This document shows, piece by piece, positions 47,543 to 57,088 of a DNA stretch of 64,000 nt. The notes under the pieces were generated by a model. The model saw nothing but the letters and a program-made list of their open reading frames with translations, did no database searches and was not told the origin of the DNA. The translations under genes were made by a program, and so were the position numbers. Source of the DNA: an uncultured Psychrobacter sp. (GTDB taxonomy: Bacteria; Pseudomonadota; Gammaproteobacteria; Pseudomonadales; Moraxellaceae); contig CANLDW010000009.1 of the NCBI GenBank assembly GCA_947489525.1, positions 1 through 64,000 of the forward strand, in the 5' to 3' direction. How positions within the stretch are numbered: position 1 is the stretch's first letter; every line of letters starts with the position of its first letter.

Positions 47543-48130
47543 CTAGCCCTCAGGCTTTTGTAGCAGCGGATAAGGATTGACCGCGCGTCCATTGATATAG
47601 ATACCATAGTGTACGTGCGGCGGCGTGCCTTTGGCATTGCCACTATCGCCCACGTAGCCGATGGTATCGCCTGCATTGACCCAGTCGTTTGGCTCAATAT
47701 CAGCGTAGTCCTCAAGATGCGCGTAATAGTGTCCTGCGCCGCCGGGGCCTACAATAACCACAACGCGCCCGCCTAAATTGTTATTACCGACTTTTTTGAC
47801 GATACCTTGAGTGGTGGCTTGAATAGGCGTGCCGCGATCTGCAAATATATCGATACCTTCGTGCTGACGCCCCTCGCTACGAGCCGCGCCCCAAGTGTCT
47901 GTTAGGTGTTGTCCTAGTAGTGGACTAAGCAAACTGTTCTCTGCTGGTAGCGGTTGCTGTAATAGATTAATTTGCTGCCATTTTGCGACTACAAAAGATT
48001 TTGATTGCTCTTTAATATCAGGAAGTAGCTTATCGAACATAAACAGTAGCGTGAATAAAACCATAGCCCTAAACAGTAGGCTCAACAGACGTTTAAAAGC
48101 TGAGGGTTTATATGGACTATCAGTAGGCAT
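47543..48130 (-). CDS. M23 family metallopeptidase
   Basis: A 195-residue envelope protein. It has one N-terminal membrane helix (about 16-32) and then an M23 (LytM-like) domain from about residue 85. Zinc-ligand motifs HEGID and HVHYG and the AHLEDY segment are present, along with [18 protein letters not shown]. It probably cleaves peptidoglycan cross-links in the periplasm. It converges with dtd with a one-base gap, so readthrough between the two is possible. Confidence 0.9.
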   Translation of the reverse strand: MPTDSPYKPSAFKRLLSLLFRAMVLFTLLFMFDKLLPDIKEQSKSFVVAKWQQINLLQQPLPAENSLLSPLLGQHLTDTWGAARSEGRQHEGIDIFADRGTPIQATTQGIVKKVGNNNLGGRVVVIVGPGGAGHYYAHLEDYADIEPNDWVNAGDTIGYVGDSGNAKGTPPHVHYGIYINGRAVNPYPLLQKPEG

Positions 48131-48254
48131 TGATATCTCTTATAGGCATTTAAATGGTATGATAGGACGATAGTTTAAGTTTATTTTAATAAGGCGTTTC
48201 AATGGCTTATCCGCTTATTTTGGACAATATATTTTTGAATACGATACGCTTTTT

Positions 48255-48935
48255 ATGACTGATTCTACCGCACTCATTATTGATACCGAAACCGATCAAG
48301 GAAAAGATCCGCGTCCTATCCAAGTAGCAACGATCAATGTCGCCACTGGTTTTGAATGGATGAAATACTTTAATAGCGGTCGTCCCATATCGCCTATTGT
48401 GATAAAAGTCCACGGTATCACCGATAGCGATGTCGCAGGACTTGAGCGCTTTGAGCTGGATAAGTTTGAGCTGCCAGAGTACTTAATCGGACATAACGTG
48501 CGCTTTGATTGGCGCGTCATTGGTCGTCCTGATACAAAGCTGATATGCACGGTTAGACTGGCGCGCGCGGCATTTCCAGAATGGCGCTATTATGGGCAGT
48601 CAAAATGCATTGAGCAGCTCTTAGGCAAAGGCGAGGCAAGTACCCTGACTATTGCCGCCCACGATGCGCTAGGGGACGCGCGCATGTGTTATTTGCTCTA
48701 TAAAGCCTGCTGCGAGCGCTTAAACATCGTGCCAACTGATTATGCCGCTGCGCACGCCATCTCTAATACTGCAAGTCCTGTCGGCAAGATGCCCTTTGGT
48801 AAACACAAAGGCAAGGCCATCAAAGACGTACCGATAAGCTACGTTAAATGGATGCTGGCGAACATCCATAACATGCAGCCTTCGCTCTATTCCGCCTTAA
48901 CCAAGAGAGTAGAGTTGGAAAAGGCGGAAGATTGA
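48255..48935 (+). CDS. DnaQ/ExoX-like 3'-5' exonuclease with DUF3820 tail
   Basis: A 226-residue protein. The N-terminal DEDD exonuclease domain shows ExoI-III motifs: LIIDTETDQ, IGHNVRFDWRV and AHDALGDARMC. A C-terminal DUF3820 segment (about 178-205, MPFGKHKGKAIKDVPISYVKWML) follows, a fusion known in ExoX-like proteins. It is probably a DNA repair or nucleic-acid trimming nuclease in the cytosol. It is convergent with the downstream hydrolase gene. Confidence 0.88.
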   Translation: MTDSTALIIDTETDQGKDPRPIQVATINVATGFEWMKYFNSGRPISPIVIKVHGITDSDVAGLERFELDKFELPEYLIGHNVRFDWRVIGRPDTKLICTVRLARAAFPEWRYYGQSKCIEQLLGKGEASTLTIAAHDALGDARMCYLLYKACCERLNIVPTDYAAAHAISNTASPVGKMPFGKHKGKAIKDVPISYVKWMLANIHNMQPSLYSALTKRVELEKAED

Positions 48936-48968
48936 GATGGAAAATAAAGGTCTTGTTACGCGTAAAAC

Positions 48969-49979
48969 TTACTTACCTTGACGTAGCCAATCCACTGCCA
49001 TTTGCCATAGCTTGGGCGCCTTAGCATGGGTACGGCTACTAAAATAGCGCATGTGTCCGATGTGACTGACCCCAAAGTCTTTGGGATTAAAAAAACGCTT
49101 CTGGGCTGGCATGTTAGGAAAGACGCGCATCATATCATCTATATTTTCGCTGTTGGCAATATCGTCATCACTAAAGCCCAACCATACGGCAGGCATCGTC
49201 AGCTCATCATAGAAGTGGGTGTAAATGGTTTTGCCAAGCGCGGTGTTAATATAGCCCGCTCCGTTACACCACTGACGCCACTGACGCGCTACATTACTTG
49301 GTAGCGGCTCGCCCATGCCGATCTTGTCCGAAGGTGTGTAACCGAGCGTCAGATTACTCAGCGGAATAAACACATCCATAAAGCCCATCGCCTTTATCTT
49401 ATAAGGCATGTCCATGTTTTTGATGCGTCCTGATGAGCACGCGACATTAAATACGGAGGTAATGGCGTTATAGTTTGGCATTAGACCAATCAGCTGACCG
49501 CCTGCGCTATGACCAATCAGATGATAAGTGGCATCGCTAAACTCATCTTGCAGCGCTTCAAGCACCGCTGGCATATCGTGGCGTCCCCAACTGACAAGCG
49601 AGGCGTCACATTTCGCCAAATCAGTGTGGAGCGACTCGCCAATGCCTTCATTATCAAAAGTCAGTACGCCAAAACCTTGCGCTGCCAAAAAGGTGGCAAA
49701 ATTGTGATAAAACTGACGCTTAATACCGGTAGCGGGTGCGATCATGACGGCAGTTTTAACTTTCGATTGGGGGCGGTACACCGTCGCCGCTAGAACGCAG
49801 TTGCGCTCGGTCATGATAGATAGGCTATAAGTATCAACACCTTCATTAACCTTGTTGTCATTAACATTGTCGTCATTAACCCTATTATTAAAAGTGTCCT
49901 TAACATCGATATCCATGATGTGATCTTGGGGTTGAGAAGTATGTTGTTCTGAATCTATCGCGGCGGCTTCACGGTGCAT
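48969..49979 (-). CDS. alpha/beta fold hydrolase
   Basis: A 336-residue serine hydrolase. The nucleophile elbow GHSAGG is preceded by FDNEGIGES and VMIAPATGIKRQFY, typical of the COG4757-like group. The C-terminal VSHIGHMRYF supplies the likely catalytic His. The first 50 residues are a polar leader with near-repeats (VNDDNVNDNKVNEG) that reflect repeated GTTAATGA-like DNA words. The true start could be Met22 or Met56, since family members begin near residue 52. The substrate is unknown. Confidence 0.83.
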   Translation of the reverse strand: MHREAAAIDSEQHTSQPQDHIMDIDVKDTFNNRVNDDNVNDNKVNEGVDTYSLSIMTERNCVLAATVYRPQSKVKTAVMIAPATGIKRQFYHNFATFLAAQGFGVLTFDNEGIGESLHTDLAKCDASLVSWGRHDMPAVLEALQDEFSDATYHLIGHSAGGQLIGLMPNYNAITSVFNVACSSGRIKNMDMPYKIKAMGFMDVFIPLSNLTLGYTPSDKIGMGEPLPSNVARQWRQWCNGAGYINTALGKTIYTHFYDELTMPAVWLGFSDDDIANSENIDDMMRVFPNMPAQKRFFNPKDFGVSHIGHMRYFSSRTHAKAPKLWQMAVDWLRQGK

Positions 49980-50328
49980 AATCTGTCCTTAATTGAAGTG
50001 ATAACATGACTTTGGTTTACGAGCGAATGTTTGGGGTAGCGTTTGAGCGACATTATAGTCGATGTTTTTATTTAGGTTTGACTATAGATTCACTACGTGC
50101 TTGTAACAAGGCTTATGTTAAGATAAATGCACCATGAAACCAATATGGAAGCCAATTATTTATTCTTCGTTAATAAAATATTTAGACCCTGTAACCCTTG
50201 AAGCCTTAGTTTTAGCGTCCAGGGTTTAAGCTGATGACCTTTATCCTAATCTTTATAGAATACTGATGTAATTTACTACACTGGAATCATAAAATCTAAA
50301 CTATTAAATATAAACCTAGGAATACTAT
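49980..50328. promoter_or_regulatory. divergent gene-free region
   Basis: About 350 bases between the leftward hydrolase and the rightward LOG gene, expected to hold both promoters. It includes TATAGTC (50054-50060) / GACTATA (50080-50086), the same arms as in the rdgB-sodB gap. No reading frame or RNA gene is evident. Confidence 0.45.
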
Positions 50329-51006
50329 ATGCAAATGACGATTAAGAACAAAGAGTACGAAGTCATCACCAGTCAAGACATCTCCTGTATTGAGGAGGCG
50401 GTAGATAAGTCAACGCTAACTATGCCTGTGGTTGCCGTTTATTGCGGCTCGCGTATGGGTAATAGCGACGTCTACGAGCAGGCGGCGCGCGCGCTTGGTC
50501 GCGCTCTAGCAAACAGTGGTCTAGGGCTCGTATATGGCGGCGCCAGCATTGGACTTATGGGCGCAGTCGCTGATGAGGTCATCAAAGGCGGCGCGCAAGC
50601 GGTTGGTGTTATTCCAACCTTTATGCTCAAGCATGAGATCGCCCATCAAGAGCTGACGCGCCTGCATTTAACAGACACCATGCACACCCGTAAGACGGTG
50701 ATGGCAGAGTATGCGGATGCTTTTATTACCTTACCTGGTGGGCTAGGTACACTTGAGGAGATCATGGAGATTGCCACGTGGCGACAGTTGTATCAGCATG
50801 AAAAGCCTATGATTATTTTGAACATCGACGGCTTTTATGATCGGATGATTGAGCACTTAACATACACCACCGAACAGGGCTTTATGAAGCAAGAAGATTT
50901 AGATCGTCTCGTGGTATGTAATACGATCGATGAGGCCATCGACTTGCTACAAACGATCGTTAGAATAGAGGACGCCGTAGATACTGAAAAAATGGCAGGC
51001 AAGTAA
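50329..51006 (+). CDS. LOG family / TIGR00730 Rossmann-fold protein
   Basis: A 225-residue cytosolic protein of the LOG-like family (possible lysine decarboxylase by old naming). Many members are nucleoside 5'-monophosphate phosphoribohydrolases that release free bases, including cytokinins. YCGSRMGN, the GLVYGGASIGLMG block and the signature LPGGLGTLEE are visible, with MHTRKTVM carrying catalytic residues. An N-terminal 38-residue leader precedes the core. AGGA lies before the ATG. It ends in a strong terminator. Confidence 0.92.
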   Translation: MQMTIKNKEYEVITSQDISCIEEAVDKSTLTMPVVAVYCGSRMGNSDVYEQAARALGRALANSGLGLVYGGASIGLMGAVADEVIKGGAQAVGVIPTFMLKHEIAHQELTRLHLTDTMHTRKTVMAEYADAFITLPGGLGTLEEIMEIATWRQLYQHEKPMIILNIDGFYDRMIEHLTYTTEQGFMKQEDLDRLVVCNTIDEAIDLLQTIVRIEDAVDTEKMAGK

Positions 51007-51088
51007 CGCGCTTTACGATCTGTTATCTAGACTTTTACAGTTTAAAATATCTCAATAACCAAAGTCTAGGCTGTAAAATTTAAGCCAT

Positions 51089-51126
51089 AAAAAGGAGTAG
51101 AGAACACGTCTTCTACTCCTTTTTTG
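51089..51126. terminator. bidirectional terminator
   Basis: The stem AAAAAGGAGTAGA / TCTACTCCTTTTT with a loop of about ten bases and T runs on both strands. It lies between the converging LOG and FAD-oxidoreductase genes. Confidence 0.9.
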
Positions 51127-51161
51127 TTAATTGAGTGTACGTAAAATGATCAGTGAGACAG

Positions 51162-52817
51162 TCATACCGTGATAGAGGAGTTACCCTTAAATGCGTTTTC
51201 ACTAATACTATGATTAACGCCTGCCATCGCTAGCGGAAAACCGCGCTCTTTGGCAAGCTTTTGCGCGACGTGTTCAATCTCTGCACTATCGTTATCAGCT
51301 AAATAATCCCACTCGTGCGCGTGACGTTTTTGGTTCGCAGGATTGTCACTGTCTAACATGCCCATCTCAGTCAGCTCGCTGACGATTTGATCAGCAGCAA
51401 TCAAAGTAGATGAAGCTTTGACGTTTTCGGCGCGCGCGTAGTGTAAGTTAGAGTACAAGCTGACATCAGCGACACGTAAGGTATCATCTTTACCTGGTAT
51501 TTGCTGACCGCCATATAGCGCGTTACCAACGGTACGCGCACTATTAAACGTCGGTACAAACTCAGCCACGTACTCAATTGCTTGCTGACTACGCGCTTGT
51601 AGCGGCGCTTTGTCCCAGCCATCTTTAATGTAGTGCAAGTACTGCGACGGTAGCTTGGGCTGGGCACTGTCTTCGGTCGAGGCCACCAAACCATCATCGA
51701 ACAAGGTAATAAACTTACTCATTCCGTGGATCTGAAAATAACCATCAGGATAAGGGGTCAGTTGCGCCATGCCCTCTGGCGTTCCACGCGACCCATAGAC
51801 AATAATCTCAGGTATTTGCCCGCCCGCATCATCCCAGTGAGTAATGTATGATGATTTGAACTCTACCATACGGGTGACTTCCACACCGACCATATCATCA
51901 ATGATACCGGTGCGAAAACCACAAGCATTGATCAAATAATCAACTTCGATAGACCCCATTTGACCCAGCTCAGCTTGCGCGCCGTTCTCTGCCATAGCAG
52001 TAGTATTAGCATTGTGCTTCATCGGCGTAGTATTTGCCTGATAGTCAATACGCCATTTAGAGACGTGGTGATCGGCGTTGGTACAGTCCGTACATTCTAC
52101 TGCTTGCACTTGTTTGATCTGAGTATCTGTAAACACGTGCGCGTGCTCGTACCCGTCAAGAGCAAGCGTTGCCGAAGCCGCCAAGCGAAAGATATTCCAG
52201 CCATATTCTTGGACAACAATCAAAGGAAACTTAACCTTATTTAAGTCCAAGTATTTAGCGACAGGTATCATCCACTCGTCAACACAGCTTGGTATTGCTA
52301 CCTGTTCGCGCTCAGAAAGCGCAATGAGCTGCTCATGACTGTAGAGCTGATAATAGTCCTCAGGCTCGCCTAAGACTTTATTATTGTGATCTTGTTCAAT
52401 AAGATCGCGATAAGCTTCGGTTAAAATATCAAGGCGCGGTAATAAGTCCTCAGGCTGTCCTTCATCGCGATTAGGAACCGCAAACACGGTCGGACGAACG
52501 TCCATGGTATAAGGATATAAACGCAAAATATCGATACACTGTTTGAGCAGTGCGACGCAGTCTTCGTCTGGAATCTCGCGATAAAGATTACCACCTGCAT
52601 GTAAATGGCACATAGGCGGACCATCAATGAGCGAAGTCTTTTGTTCAAACAGGTAAGTTTCAAGTCCCATGGCAGCCAAACGAATCGCTATCGTTGCGCC
52701 TGCTGTACCGCCACCAAGAATACCGACGCGTTTGCCTTTTGATTGAGAGGCACTGTCAGAGTTAGATTTGTTGGACGTAGTAACTTGAGTTTGGACAGTT
52801 GAAAAAGAGTGAGTCAT
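51162..52817 (-). CDS. FAD-dependent oxidoreductase
   Basis: A 551-residue flavoprotein. The dinucleotide-binding motif is at about residues 32-42 (GILGGGTAGATIA) after a Ser/Asn-rich leader. A second FAD-contact region is the INACGFRTG strand. Other parts (DGPPMCHLHAGGNLYREIP, GSRGTPEGMAQLTPYPDGYFQIHG) suggest a DadA-like amine/acid oxidoreductase fold. I cannot assign a substrate. A Cys-containing loop (ECTDCTNADHH) is inserted in the middle. Ends at a shared terminator. Upstream is an 820-base gene-free stretch. Confidence 0.75.
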   Translation of the reverse strand: MTHSFSTVQTQVTTSNKSNSDSASQSKGKRVGILGGGTAGATIAIRLAAMGLETYLFEQKTSLIDGPPMCHLHAGGNLYREIPDEDCVALLKQCIDILRLYPYTMDVRPTVFAVPNRDEGQPEDLLPRLDILTEAYRDLIEQDHNNKVLGEPEDYYQLYSHEQLIALSEREQVAIPSCVDEWMIPVAKYLDLNKVKFPLIVVQEYGWNIFRLAASATLALDGYEHAHVFTDTQIKQVQAVECTDCTNADHHVSKWRIDYQANTTPMKHNANTTAMAENGAQAELGQMGSIEVDYLINACGFRTGIIDDMVGVEVTRMVEFKSSYITHWDDAGGQIPEIIVYGSRGTPEGMAQLTPYPDGYFQIHGMSKFITLFDDGLVASTEDSAQPKLPSQYLHYIKDGWDKAPLQARSQQAIEYVAEFVPTFNSARTVGNALYGGQQIPGKDDTLRVADVSLYSNLHYARAENVKASSTLIAADQIVSELTEMGMLDSDNPANQKRHAHEWDYLADNDSAEIEHVAQKLAKERGFPLAMAGVNHSISENAFKGNSSITV

Positions 52818-53641
52818 TGTCTATCCTTTATAGCGTCATTATTTATTATAGAGTCATAGCGTCATGTGCTATAAATAACAGCTACGCCTTATTCTTTGGG
52901 TGCTAATTTGGCAGTGATAACGGATCACACGGTAGCTAATCAAATGACAACTCACTTTGCTGCAACTAGGTACATTTAACTAAGTGAATATAAATAAGTG
53001 AATATAGCTAAGTACATCTAGCTAAGTGCACAGCTGCGTTTGTTATTTACATCTACTTCTACCGCCATAGTTATATGCGCGCAGCAAAGATTAAGTTCAA
53101 TATTAGTTTTAGACCCTGACAGTCATTATTAATAAGGTGTTTGTCCCAGTAACTTGCTATTTACTTATAGCTAAAAAATAAAAAAGGGTAAGAACACTTT
53201 AATGTGCTACTGGAATGCTTGTTTTAAATAACAGTTGCCAAGCCTCTGGAGTTTTAAGGTCGCACAGCAAGCAAGAAAATCTATACCAGTAGCACGGTAT
53301 CCTTTTAAACGGTATCCTTTTAAATTGGATCAACTATTCAGTCTTATATAAGCTCACATTCTATAAAAAAAGATAGGGTAAGTTGCATAAAATAAGTAAG
53401 TAGATACATATATTTTGTCAACGCCAGCTACATTAAAAGATAAACACCGAAAGCTTACCTTATAAAAGCTATGTATAAAAAGGACTGACCTACACTCTCT
53501 TGTTTACTTATTTTAATATACTGATAGTAAAAGTATGGTTTTGTAACGTTATTACACAGTAGAATCGTTAAGTTTGACGCTTGTGTTATATTGGGAAGGC
53601 TTTTACAGGTAAGTTCACTATAAACAAATAAAGGATAAGCT
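52818..53641. other. 824-base gene-free region with several repeats
   Basis: No convincing gene. Degenerate repeats of TAAGTGAATATA/GCTAAGT occur at about 52980-53030. A 10-base inverted repeat GTGCTACTGG (53204-53213) / CCAGTAGCAC (53286-53295) encloses about 70 bases. A 15-base tandem duplication follows at once. A leftward frame at 53455-53790 lacks protein character. The region may hold a non-coding RNA, but I cannot show one. Confidence 0.45.
53295..53324 (+). repeat. 15-base perfect tandem duplication
   Basis: CGGTATCCTTTTAAA occurs twice head to tail (53295-53309 and 53310-53324), directly adjoining the right arm of the inverted repeat at 53204-53295. Confidence 0.9.
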
Positions 53642-54076
53642 ATGAAAAATATAATGATGTTATCGCTAATGAGTGGCGTTTTAGCGCTTAGTGGCTGTAC
53701 TACGTTTAACAATCTATTTGGTAACGACGACTCAGGGCAGCACAATGTGCAAGCAACGGTTAGCAATACCGCACCTGTCACTAGTATCAACGGTAGATTG
53801 GTCGATTCGAGAAATAGAATGACACTGTATACCTATGATAAAGACACGATGAATAACTCAGAATGTGGTAGCGCTTGTCTGGTTGCGTGGCCGGCATTTA
53901 AAGCGCCAAGCAATGCGCGCGCATCAGGACAGTTTGCAGCGTTCCAGCGTGAGGACGGCACTTACCAGTGGGCAGTTAACGGTAAGCCACTTTATTTTTA
54001 TGCCAATGACACAGAGGTTGGCGATGTAGACGGCGACAACAAGCTTGGTGTTTGGCACATCGTTCGCACTCGCTAA
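53642..54076 (+). CDS. COG4315-type secreted repeat lipoprotein
   Basis: A 144-residue lipoprotein (signal peptide with lipobox LSGC, cysteine at residue 19). The exported part has two degenerate copies of the family unit: RMTLYTYDKDTMNNSECGSACLVAWPAF and KPLYFYANDTEVGDVDGDNKLGVWHIV. This matches the 'secreted repeat of unknown function' family (PF03640). The two cysteines in ECGSAC may bind a metal or form a disulfide. AAAGGA precedes the ATG. Single gene with its own terminator. Confidence 0.88.
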   Translation: MKNIMMLSLMSGVLALSGCTTFNNLFGNDDSGQHNVQATVSNTAPVTSINGRLVDSRNRMTLYTYDKDTMNNSECGSACLVAWPAFKAPSNARASGQFAAFQREDGTYQWAVNGKPLYFYANDTEVGDVDGDNKLGVWHIVRTR

Positions 54077-54124
54077 TACGCGAAGGCTTGACAAACGCTT
54101 AGTTTGATCAATAAGTACTTTAAT

Positions 54125-54160
54125 AAAAAACAGCCTTTTTAATTTAAAGGCTGTTTTTTA
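54125..54160 (+). terminator. terminator after the COG4315 lipoprotein gene
   Basis: The stem AAAAAACAGCCTTT / AAAGGCTGTTTTTT with an A/T-rich loop and T run. Confidence 0.9.
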
Positions 54161-54471
54161 TGGACGATCCAATACCTTAACGTAACGAGTTCGCTCTTTT
54201 GGCTCCAATCAAAACACTTATGTACCTACTTATGTATGTAAGGGCGATAGGCTTGCATCACACTCTACTTGCATCGCATAGCAAAAACCGTTAAAATCGC
54301 GATTCAATTTTCCCGCTGGGGAGAGGCTAAGCGCTCAAGTGTGGTGTTGGATGCTGGAATAAGCCAGTGATGCAATTGCCAGATTTAATCAGACCTTAGT
54401 GCCTCAGTTACGTATGTATTACTATTGGCTACCTACCGCTAAATACATACATCGGACATAGAGAGTATATT
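54161..54471 (+). promoter_or_regulatory. leader region of rpmE2
   Basis: About 310 bases before the L31 gene. They contain repeated words (ACTTATGTA near 54217-54236, CTTGCATC near 54253-54276) and an inverted repeat just before the ribosome site. A Zur operator would be expected for a zinc-free L31, but I do not see a clear match to its consensus. Confidence 0.45.
54412..54450 (+). promoter_or_regulatory. inverted repeat in the rpmE2 5' region
   Basis: GTATGTATT (54412-54420) is exactly complementary to AATACATAC (54442-54450), with 21 bases between. It ends 21 bases before the rpmE2 ATG. It could be an operator or an mRNA hairpin that controls translation. Confidence 0.5.
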
Positions 54472-54741
54472 ATGCGTAACGATATCCATCCTGATTACCA
54501 AGAAGTTTTGTTTCACGATACCAATGCAGACGTGTTCTTTTTGACGCGCTCAACGGTCAAGACAAAAGCCACTCGTGAATACGAAGGCAAAGAGTATCCT
54601 TATTACCCACTTGATATCTCAAGTGCCTCGCATCCGTTCTATACGGGCGAGCAGCGTAAGAGCTCTACCGAAGGCCGTGTGGCAAGCTTCAACAAGCGCT
54701 TTGGTGCGTTTGGTGGCCGCAGCAAAAAGTCTGCTGAGTAA
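54472..54741 (+). CDS. rpmE2: 50S ribosomal protein L31 type B
   Basis: An 89-residue ribosomal protein of the zinc-independent (C-minus) class: [20 protein letters not shown], then [10 protein letters not shown] and a basic end [14 protein letters not shown]. It has no cysteines, unlike the zinc-binding type A. In many bacteria type B L31 replaces type A during zinc limitation under Zur control; whether a type A copy exists cannot be seen here. GAGAG lies before the ATG and a terminator follows. Confidence 0.95.
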   Translation: MRNDIHPDYQEVLFHDTNADVFFLTRSTVKTKATREYEGKEYPYYPLDISSASHPFYTGEQRKSSTEGRVASFNKRFGAFGGRSKKSAE

Positions 54742-54776
54742 GTCTAATTTATCTGACTATTCAATGCTTTACACGT

Positions 54777-54808
54777 AAAAACCGCTGATTGATCAGCGGT
54801 TTTTTTAG
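54777..54808 (+). terminator. terminator after rpmE2
   Basis: The hairpin AAAAACCGCTGAT / ATCAGCGGTTTTT has a two-base loop and T run. Symmetric, so it may also end the converging SGNH gene. Confidence 0.92.
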
Positions 54809-54860
54809 TTTTATATGTTTTCAATACCTAATCTTGTATGCTGTTAAAGGACTTATTTAG

Positions 54861-55694
54861 TTAAGAGTGAGTATTTACCTCAGCAAGCAGCTCAGCGATT
54901 AGATCACTTAACTGCTGCGCCCAGTAACCGTAAGTCACTTGACTGGGATGAAAACCGTCACTGGCGAACATAATTGTACCATCAGCAGGTTTGCCGTCGT
55001 TATGCTTCTTAGCCATACTAATAAAGTCAGCAGCCATGTAATGTACGCCGTCATGATGGGTACACACCTGCTGCAATACGGTATCAAGTTTCGTCGCTTT
55101 GGCGCCGACATAAGCGTTCAATGGGACGGGTAGGGCAGGCATCTTCTCCATTGGCGGTAGGCTTGAGAAGATAAGCGCGCGTACGCCAAATTTCCGCTGC
55201 GCAACCGCAATAATATCCTCAAGCTGCTGTTGCCACTGCAGCGTTGAGACATTAGAGGTCGTATCGTTGACGCCAACGCTCAGCACCATAATATCGACAG
55301 GTGTACTTGGCGTAGGTAACACATACAATCGGCGCAGAATATCAAAGCTGGTATGACCGGTGGTCGCTTGTAGTGACCAGATCAGCTCATGGTACTTACC
55401 TTTAATGATCTCTTGCTGCTGGAGTGCGGGCACTAGTTTGCCCACTAGGCCGTCTGTTTGTGTTTTACTGCCTACGCCTGCTGCCGCTGAGTCGCCAACA
55501 ACCATAAGCGTCAGTGATTTTGTTTGAACGTCTCTTGTTCGATTTTTACCTCCTGCGCCTAATATCACTTGTCCATGACGCTCGCCCTCAGGCTCAGGCA
55601 AACGCACGGTGTCGCGCTTAACTTTGCGCCCTTGGTACAAGTAAATAGGCGCGAGCAGTACATCTTTGGCAACGCCTGCGATATCCTCTACCAT
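54861..55694 (-). CDS. SGNH/GDSL-type esterase
   Basis: A 277-residue hydrolase of the SGNH superfamily. Block I is VVGDSAAAGVG (Ser nucleophile). The oxyanion Asn is in LSVGVNDTTS and block V is DGFHPSQVTY (catalytic Asp/His). A hydrophobic N-terminal stretch (DVLLAPIYLYQG) may associate with the membrane. The start codon overlaps the end of nadV by seven bases, so it is translated from the same transcript. A link to NAD salvage is not obvious. The substrate is unknown. Confidence 0.88.
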   Translation of the reverse strand: MVEDIAGVAKDVLLAPIYLYQGRKVKRDTVRLPEPEGERHGQVILGAGGKNRTRDVQTKSLTLMVVGDSAAAGVGSKTQTDGLVGKLVPALQQQEIIKGKYHELIWSLQATTGHTSFDILRRLYVLPTPSTPVDIMVLSVGVNDTTSNVSTLQWQQQLEDIIAVAQRKFGVRALIFSSLPPMEKMPALPVPLNAYVGAKATKLDTVLQQVCTHHDGVHYMAADFISMAKKHNDGKPADGTIMFASDGFHPSQVTYGYWAQQLSDLIAELLAEVNTHS

Positions 55695-57088
55695 CCTGTA
55701 CGCTCCCGAATACTCGTCAAATTATCCTCCACCAATAATCTACCATCGACAAAGACATCGCGTAGCAAGCTTTGTTTATTCTCACTAAGCGCATCGGCTT
55801 TTATGGTTTCAAGCTCACCGCTTGCATTTTTTATTAAAGCAAGGCGGCCCTTTTTAGAGCGCTTAGAGTGGCTGGTGACTGGATCTTTATAGATGTCTTT
55901 CCAGCTGCCATTGATACAAATCGCGCTGGCTTTCATCGCCCAGCTCATGGTATCACGGTTGACTTGCTGGAGTAGGCCGCCGCCCATACCAAAGGTGATG
56001 TTCTCAGCGCTAAAGCCTGCATCCATCACCGCATTGACGATTTTGCTCAGACTTTGGGCGCTGATACCATCGCCTTGGATGATACGCACGTAATCGGGCA
56101 GGACTTTATAGCCTTTGCTATTGGTTGTTGTACCAAATTTTACCGCTAGGCGTTCAAGCGCTTCACGCACAACTTTGACAGGCTCGCCGCTATCGGGTCT
56201 GATCACCAGCGTGCCGCCCATGTTTTTGACGTCTTCTTTGAGCGCATCGCCCCAGATATTGTCGATGGCATTCCACAAATCATAGCTATCAGATACGACC
56301 GAAAACGCCTTGTCCGTACCGCCAAACTGCTCAAGCATATTGGCAAAAGCGGCCGTCTCACCATCTCGTCCCCATGCGGTCATCGTACTGTGCTCCGCAG
56401 CTGGAATGGAGAAAGCAGGCATGTCTTTATCCATACCGTACCAGCGGCTTGCTGCCACTAATGCGGTCATTGAATCGGTACCAGAGAAGTTCACTAAGTG
56501 CGCAAGGCTGCCCAAAGCTACGGACTCAAAACTCGACGCCCCGCGCGCGCCAAAGTCGTGCAAGCGAAACGCTAGCGAGTCCATGTTATCCGCTGATCTT
56601 TCAAGCGCTTGACGCAAGATACCTTTGCAGTAGTGCGAAACGCTTGCCACCGTAGAGGGATACCATATCGCGCGCAACAGGGCGGTCTCAATATAGCTGG
56701 GTAACCAATAGAACTCAGGATCAGTATTGACCACCTGACAGACGACGTTGGAGATGGGTACGATAGTGCCCTCAGGCACGGCCTCAATACGCAGCGGCAA
56801 ATAACCGCCGTGTTTTTCTATCAAGCGCTCCCAGCCCGCACGATTAAAAGTTAAGCCGTGCGCGGTAATCACCGTCTCGGCGTCATCAATATCTTGCTGG
56901 GTGATAGGATCGCTTAAATACTCTTTGATAAAAGCTTGTAGACCAAAAAAGACGACATCATAGTCGCCTTTGCGCGCCTCGACATAGCTTGACATGTACT
57001 CGCTACCCGCTGGATATTGCACCCAGTGTGAAGTCTTATAGCTGTCTGAATTTAAGATAAGATTATTAAAATTGCTAGTATACATCAC
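55688..57088 (-). CDS. nadV: nicotinamide phosphoribosyltransferase
   Basis: It joins nicotinamide and PRPP to give NMN, the first step of non-deamidating NAD salvage. It is 466 residues, close to bacterial NadV and animal NAMPT. LNSDSYKTSHWVQYPAG at the N terminus, the FRLHDFGARGASS block (active-site His/Asp region), the phosphate-binding IRPDSGEPVKVV and FGMGGGLLQQVNRDT are diagnostic. The bifunctional nadM lies upstream on the same strand, consistent with one pathway. An SGNH gene overlaps its end. Confidence 0.96.
   Translation of the reverse strand: MMYTSNFNNLILNSDSYKTSHWVQYPAGSEYMSSYVEARKGDYDVVFFGLQAFIKEYLSDPITQQDIDDAETVITAHGLTFNRAGWERLIEKHGGYLPLRIEAVPEGTIVPISNVVCQVVNTDPEFYWLPSYIETALLRAIWYPSTVASVSHYCKGILRQALERSADNMDSLAFRLHDFGARGASSFESVALGSLAHLVNFSGTDSMTALVAASRWYGMDKDMPAFSIPAAEHSTMTAWGRDGETAAFANMLEQFGGTDKAFSVVSDSYDLWNAIDNIWGDALKEDVKNMGGTLVIRPDSGEPVKVVREALERLAVKFGTTTNSKGYKVLPDYVRIIQGDGISAQSLSKIVNAVMDAGFSAENITFGMGGGLLQQVNRDTMSWAMKASAICINGSWKDIYKDPVTSHSKRSKKGRLALIKNASGELETIKADALSENKQSLLRDVFVDGRLLVEDNLTSIRERTGW

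Noticed and set aside
53455-53790. 111-codon minus-strand frame overlapping the COG4315 lipoprotein gene
   Set aside because: It overlaps a well-supported lipoprotein gene and its own promoter region and has no ribosome site or family features.
54161-54471. Riboswitch before rpmE2
   Set aside because: A GC-rich segment near 54310-54370 looked structured, but I could not match it to any known riboswitch core.
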